This document shows positions 5,801 to 7,888 of a stretch of DNA of 7,888 nucleotides, in pieces. The notes below the pieces were generated by a model. The model saw only the letters and a list, made by a program, of their open reading frames with translations, did no database searches and had not been told where the DNA came from. The stretch comes from SM1-73 sp964588305 (GTDB taxonomy: Bacteria; Zixibacteria; MSB-5A5; SM1-73), in the NCBI GenBank assembly GCA_964588305.1, contig CAZPOP010000052.1, positions 1 through 7,888 of the forward strand, read 5' to 3'. The position numbers and the translations under genes are program-made. Position 1 is the stretch's first letter. Each line of letters starts with the position of its first letter.

Positions 5801-7888
5801 CGAGCGCATCCAAATCCAAGTCTGTGGCATGTATCCTGAACTCCAAAACTTCTCCCTCAACTACCGCCTGTGGTCCTATCGGATCCAAGACCGGTGCATG
5901 ATTGCCAAACTCACTCACCGTTATCTCCACAACCTCACTGTCCGCTAAACTGCCATCCGAAGCAATAAAGGTCACATTATATATACCCGACTGAGTGAAG
6001 TCCGGGGAGAAGGTAAACGATCCTGCTCCATTGCCGGAATCGACAAAGACGGCATTCAAGGGAACATCCAGAGTATCCAGAACCAGCACATCTAAATCCA
6101 GATCAGTGGCATGTATCCTGAACTCCAAAACTTCTCCCTCAACTACCGCCTGCGGCCCTATCGGATCCAAGACCGGCGCATGATTGCCAAACTCACTCAC
6201 CGTTATCTCCACAACCTCACTGTCCGCCAGAGAACCATCCGAAGCGGTAAACGTGACATTGTATACGCCGGATTGGGTGAATTCCGGGGAGAAGGTAAAT
6301 GAGCCCGCTCCATTGCCAGAATCAACAAAAGTTCCATTAACCGGAACGTCCAGAGTATCAAGAATGAGCGCATCCAAATCCAAGTCCGTGGCGTGTATCC
6401 TGAACTCCAATACCGCTCCCTCAACTACCACCTGAGGTCCTATCGGATCCAAGACCGGTGCATGATTGCCAAACTCAGTTACTGTTATCTCCACTACCTC
6501 ACTATCAGCCAAAGGACCATCCGAGGCAATGAAAGTGACATAGTATACTCCAGACTGGGTGAAGTCCGGAGCAAAGGTAAATGAGCCCGCTCCATTGCCA
6601 GAATCAACAAAAGTTCCATTAAGGGGAACGTCCAGAGTATCCAGAATGAGCGGATCTGAATCTATGTCCGTGGCGTGTATCCTGAACTCCAAGACCGCTC
6701 CCTCAACTACCGCCTGAGGTCCTATCGGATCCAACGCCGGTGCATGATTGCCAAACTCACTCACCGTTATCTCCACAACCTCACTATCCGCTAAACTGCC
6801 ATCCGAGGCAATGAAGGTAACATTATATATACCCGACTGGGTGAAGTCCGGGGAGAAGGTAAACGATCCTGCTCCATTGCCGGAATCGACAAAGACGGCA
6901 TTCAAGGGAACATCCAGAGTATCCAGAACCAGCACATCTAAATCCAGATCAGTGGCATGTATCCTGAACTCCAAAACTTCTCCCTCAACTACCGCCTGCG
7001 GCCCTATCGGATCCAAGACTGGTGCATGATTGCCAAACTCACTCACCGTTATCTCCACAACCTCACTGTCAGCTAAAGAACCATCCGAAGCGATGAAGGT
7101 GACATTGTAGACACCCGACTGAGTAAAGTCCGGGCTAAAGGTAAACGATCCTGCTCCGTTACCCGAATCCACAAAGACTGCGTTCAAAGGAACATCCAGA
7201 GTATCCAGGACGAGCGCATCTAAATCTATGTCTGTGGCGTGTATCCTGAACTCTAAGACCTCTCCCTCAACTACCGCCTGTGGTCCTATCGGATCCAAGA
7301 TCGGTGCATGATTGCCAAACTCACTTACAGTTATCTCCACAACCTCACTGTCGGCTGAAGAACCATCCGAAGCGATAAACGTAACATTGTAGACACCCGA
7401 CTGAGTGAAGTCCGGGCTAAAGGTAAAGGAACCCGCTCCGTTACCGGAATCCACAAAAACAGCATTCAGGGGAACATCTAATGTGTCCAGAATGAGCGCA
7501 TCTAAATCCAAGTCTGTGGCGTGTATCCTGAACTCCAAGACCTCTCCCTCTACTACGACCTGAGGTCCTATCGGATCCAAGACCGGTGCATGATTGCCAA
7601 ACTCACTTACAGTTATCTCCACAACCTCACTGTCCGCCAGAGAACCATCCGAAGCAATGAAGGTCACATTATATATACCCGACTGGGTAAAGTCCGGGCT
7701 AAAGGTAAACGATCCTGCTCCATTGCCGGAATCGACAAAAACAGCATTCAAGGGAACATCCAGAGTATCCAGAACGAGCGCATCTAAATCCAAATCCGTG
7801 GCGTGTATCCTGAACTCCAGGATCTCTCCCTCAACTACCGCCTGCGGCCCTATCGGATCCAAGACCGGTGCATGATTGCCAAACTCAC
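2802..7888 (-). CDS. Giant multi-repeat surface/secreted protein (Ig-like x13, PKD x2, Fn3, C-terminal module pair), 5' truncated
   Basis: The reading frame is open from the right edge (two bases of a split codon, then 1694 codons) to a TAG stop at 2804-2802. No true start is in the window: a TTG at 7862 is simply the Leu of 'APVLDPIG' inside a repeat, so the protein extends further upstream. Domain order: 13 Ig/cadherin-like repeats of 94 residues, two PKD domains (each with 'LDGSGSYDPDGDS' and 'PTFTP'), one Fn3 ('DSVLLGWSAV', 'HYVIYRG', 'YYYVIKAVD'), and two related C-terminal modules starting 'TPTTDF'. The visible part has no cysteine and the repeats are strongly acidic. Families of this layout are typically exported adhesins, stalk or surface-layer proteins; export is inferred, since the N-terminus is missing. 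No Por-type, LPXTG or FlgD-type sorting tail is recognisable. It lies 77 bp upstream of a paralogous gene and may share its transcript. The modular assignment is secure; the biological role is a guess. Confidence 0.95.
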   Translation of the reverse strand, partial: EFGNHAPVLDPIGPQAVVEGEILEFRIHATDLDLDALVLDTLDVPLNAVFVDSGNGAGSFTFSPDFTQSGIYNVTFIASDGSLADSEVVEITVSEFGNHAPVLDPIGPQVVVEGEVLEFRIHATDLDLDALILDTLDVPLNAVFVDSGNGAGSFTFSPDFTQSGVYNVTFIASDGSSADSEVVEITVSEFGNHAPILDPIGPQAVVEGEVLEFRIHATDIDLDALVLDTLDVPLNAVFVDSGNGAGSFTFSPDFTQSGVYNVTFIASDGSLADSEVVEITVSEFGNHAPVLDPIGPQAVVEGEVLEFRIHATDLDLDVLVLDTLDVPLNAVFVDSGNGAGSFTFSPDFTQSGIYNVTFIASDGSLADSEVVEITVSEFGNHAPALDPIGPQAVVEGAVLEFRIHATDIDSDPLILDTLDVPLNGTFVDSGNGAGSFTFAPDFTQSGVYYVTFIASDGPLADSEVVEITVTEFGNHAPVLDPIGPQVVVEGAVLEFRIHATDLDLDALILDTLDVPVNGTFVDSGNGAGSFTFSPEFTQSGVYNVTFTASDGSLADSEVVEITVSEFGNHAPVLDPIGPQAVVEGEVLEFRIHATDLDLDVLVLDTLDVPLNAVFVDSGNGAGSFTFSPDFTQSGIYNVTFIASDGSLADSEVVEITVSEFGNHAPVLDPIGPQAVVEGEVLEFRIHATDLDLDALVLDTLDVPLNAVFVDSGNGAGSFTFSPDFTQSGVYNVTFIASDGSLADSEVVEITVSEFGNHAPVLDPIGPQTVVEGEILEFRIHATDIDLDALILDTLDVPLNAVFVDSGNGAGSFTFSPDFTQSGVYNVTFIASDGSLADSEIVEITVSEFGNHAPVLDPIGPQAVVEGEVLEFRIHATDLDLDALILDTLDVPLNAVFVDSGNGAGSFTFSPDFTQSGVYNVTFIASDGSLADSEVVEITVSEFGNHAPVLDPMGPQAVVEGEILEFRIHATDLDLDALILDTLDVPLNAVFVDSGNGAGSFTFSPSFIQAGTYYVTFIASDGSLADSQVVEIVVMEAGNQAPEMDSIGAKTVVEGETLEFRIHATDLDLDALILDTLDVPLNAVFVDSGNGAGSFTFSPDFTQSGVYNVTFIASDGSLADSEVVEITVSEFGNHAPVLDPIGPQAVVEGEVLEFRIHAADIDLDALILDTLDVPLNAVFVDSGNGAGSFSFSPDFTQSGVYNVTFIASDASLADSEVVQITVTDVNRAPAADAGADQSGVEANTLVTLDGSGSYDPDGDSITYEWTQVGGPAVTLSDSTAVQPTFTPTIKGNYVFQLTVNDGFLDSQPDSVTISVDNQTPIAEAGSDQLGVDNNTLVTLDGSGSYDPDGDSVSYDWIQVSGPAVSLSDSTVVNPTFTPVLTGDYLFQLIVSDGFIFSQPDTVLINVPAPPGVVVDLMAAIHGDSVLLGWSAVTTDTSGEQADIDHYVIYRGTKAYYAPMPSDSVGYTDSSTLSFVDPGVGGIDVVGNVDTNYYYVIKAVDIYGNHSDVSNRVGEYDYPIVVTPTTDFSYVTLPFTGTGIIDADGLISSIGASNINNVNRFVQSSQSYQARFAAGYGTNFSVAPGGIYQVNAKTNAIWSIAGAIPPAGSVSYSIITTPTTDFNFVSIPFEDEDAYQTAQDVIDSLPGTLNTLNNFIPSSQNWESRFAAGYGTNFAVKPGGVYQANAKASATFPPGK
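2805..3341 (-). repeat. C-terminal pair of 'TPTTDF' modules in the upstream gene
   Basis: Two divergent copies, 3341-3048 and 3047-2805. Shared landmarks in order: 'TPTTDF', a hydrophobic 'V-(L/I)PF', an 'SSQ' followed by an aromatic residue, 'RFAAGYGTNF', 'V-PGG-YQ-NAK'. Copy 1 ends 'WSIAGAIPP'; copy 2 ends directly in 'TFPPGK' and a TAG stop. The module resembles C-terminal repeats I recall from large secreted proteins of uncultured bacteria, but I cannot name a family. Being the last element, it could serve in anchoring, sorting or binding; that is inference. Confidence 0.75.
3342..3659 (-). other. Fibronectin type III domain in the upstream gene
   Basis: About 106 residues after 'PAPP': strand B 'DSVLLGWSAV' with the conserved Trp, strand C 'DHYVIYRG', strand F 'YYYVIKAVDIYGN', and the exit 'SNRVGEYD'. 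The insert between strands C and F ('AYYAPMPSDSVGYTDSS') is the form I remember from large secreted FCB-group proteins. Fn3 modules act as spacers or protein-binding units outside the cell. Confidence 0.88.
3660..4214 (-). other. Two tandem PKD-type domains in the upstream gene
   Basis: Domain 1 is 4214-3942 (91 residues) and domain 2 is 3941-3660 (94 residues, including the 'PAPP' exit linker). Both show the PKD/K319L-like pattern: 'PxAxAGxDQ' opening, 'NTLVTLDGSGSYDPDGDS', an aromatic-Asp/Glu-Trp core ('YEWTQV', 'YDWIQV'), 'GPAV-LSDST', 'PTFTP', 'FQL-V-DGF' and 'SQPD-V-I-V'. PKD domains are extracellular beta-sandwich spacers or binding modules. They form the transition between the Ig array and the Fn3 domain. 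Confidence 0.9.
5995..6173 (-). repeat. 179-bp perfect repeat, copy in repeat unit 7 (partner 6841-7019)
   Basis: Reading both segments base by base, 5995-6173 is identical to 6841-7019, an offset of 846 bp, which is exactly three 282-bp units. Flanking bases of the same two units differ (5994 a versus 6840 g; 6174 c versus 7020 t, with further differences beyond). The identity includes a repeat-4/7-specific variant encoding 'DLDLDVLVLD', not found in the units between. This looks like gene conversion or a recent duplication. Confidence 0.9.
6841..7019 (-). repeat. 179-bp perfect repeat, copy in repeat unit 4 (partner 5995-6173)
   Basis: Partner of the segment at 5995-6173. Repeat units 4 and 7 also encode identical 94-residue proteins over their full length, but their DNA differs at several synonymous positions outside this block, so the perfect match has sharp edges inside the unit. 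Confidence 0.9.

Larger units (their letters stand above)
4215..7877 (-). repeat. Tandem array of 13 x 94-residue (282-bp) Ig/cadherin-like repeats
   Basis: Units start (5' end on the minus strand) at 7877, 7595, 7313, 7031, 6749, 6467, 6185, 5903, 5621, 5339, 5057, 4775 and 4493; the last is 93 residues. All are in one frame with no indels. Each opens 'NHAPVLDPIGPQ', continues 'VVEGE-LEFRIHATDLDLDAL-LDTLDVP' (hyphens are variable positions), then 'FVDSGNGAGSFTFSPDFTQ', 'YNVTFIASDGSLADSE' and ends 'VEITVSEFG'. This matches the bacterial Ig-like/cadherin-like group (He_PIG or Big-type families; exact Pfam unverified). Differences are mostly synonymous or I/V/L and A/V swaps at probable core positions. 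Repeats 5 and 6 form a variant pair (GAVLEF, NGTF for NAVF). Repeat 11's end and repeat 12's start are divergent, and repeat 13 leaves the array with the older linker 'TDVNRAP'. The array continues past the right edge. Confidence 0.97.

Noticed and set aside
6203..6424. Minus-strand 73-codon frame inside repeat 6
   Set aside because: It is out of frame with the long repeat frame and looks like a frame-shifted reading of it. Equivalent frames are not kept in other units.
7860..7862. TTG as the start codon of the upstream gene
   Set aside because: It is the Leu codon of 'APVLDPIG' in a repeat, and the frame continues upstream to the window edge through 'EFGNHAPV'. The gene is truncated, not started there.
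4303..7875. Plus-strand reading frames of about 62-93 residues recurring along the array
   Set aside because: They are antisense shadows of the 282-bp repeat. The unit length is a multiple of three, so any open antisense stretch recurs in each copy. The minus frame is continuous and has coherent domains.
4215..7877. CRISPR or satellite-type non-coding repeat
   Set aside because: The period of 282 bp has no spacer structure and keeps an intact coding frame with mostly synonymous or conservative changes, so this is a protein domain array.

Overview
The window is filled by two very large genes that read in the same direction on the minus strand and are separated by only 77 bases. Both encode secreted or cell-surface proteins made of strings of beta-sandwich modules, and both run off the window. 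The upstream gene (bases 7888 to 2802) has lost its 5' part. The downstream gene (bases 2724 to 1) has lost its 3' part. I see no RNA gene, insertion sequence, CRISPR array, enzyme or regulator.

Upstream gene, read in its own direction: 13 tandem copies of a 94-residue (282-bp) Ig/cadherin-like repeat in perfect register (7877-4215), then two PKD-type domains (4214-3660), one fibronectin type III domain (3659-3342), and a C-terminal pair of related ~80-95-residue modules (3341-2805) before a TAG stop. Downstream gene: signal peptide, an N-terminal module I cannot assign (41-135), Fn3, IPT/TIG, PKD, two older-type Ig repeats, PKD, one older-type Ig repeat, one hybrid repeat, then the start of the same amplified 94-residue repeat type, where the window ends. 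The two proteins are therefore paralogous mosaics using one domain toolkit.

The organism is probably an uncultured diderm bacterium of the FCB group. Fn3 domains with the 'GDSVLLGWSAV ... DHYVIYRG ... YYYVIKAVDIYGN ... VGEYD' signature, PKD modules opening 'PxADAGxDQ', and Ig repeats with 'VDSGNGAGSFTF ... VTFIASDG' recall Zixibacteria-like genomes. This is an impression from memory, not a search result. The likely role is adhesion or surface-layer stalk formation, with possible Ca2+ stabilisation. No catalytic domain is visible.

The most interesting content is the evolution of the repeat array. It has a 179-bp block that is base-for-base identical in repeats 4 and 7, a serine codon switch marking repeats 1-3 as one lineage, an older divergent island embedded at the repeat 11/12 junction, and hybrid copies at the borders between older and amplified repeat types. 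Because both window edges fall inside the same repeat family, copy number and linkage beyond the edges should be treated with caution. I found no convincing evidence of a wholly new biological system.
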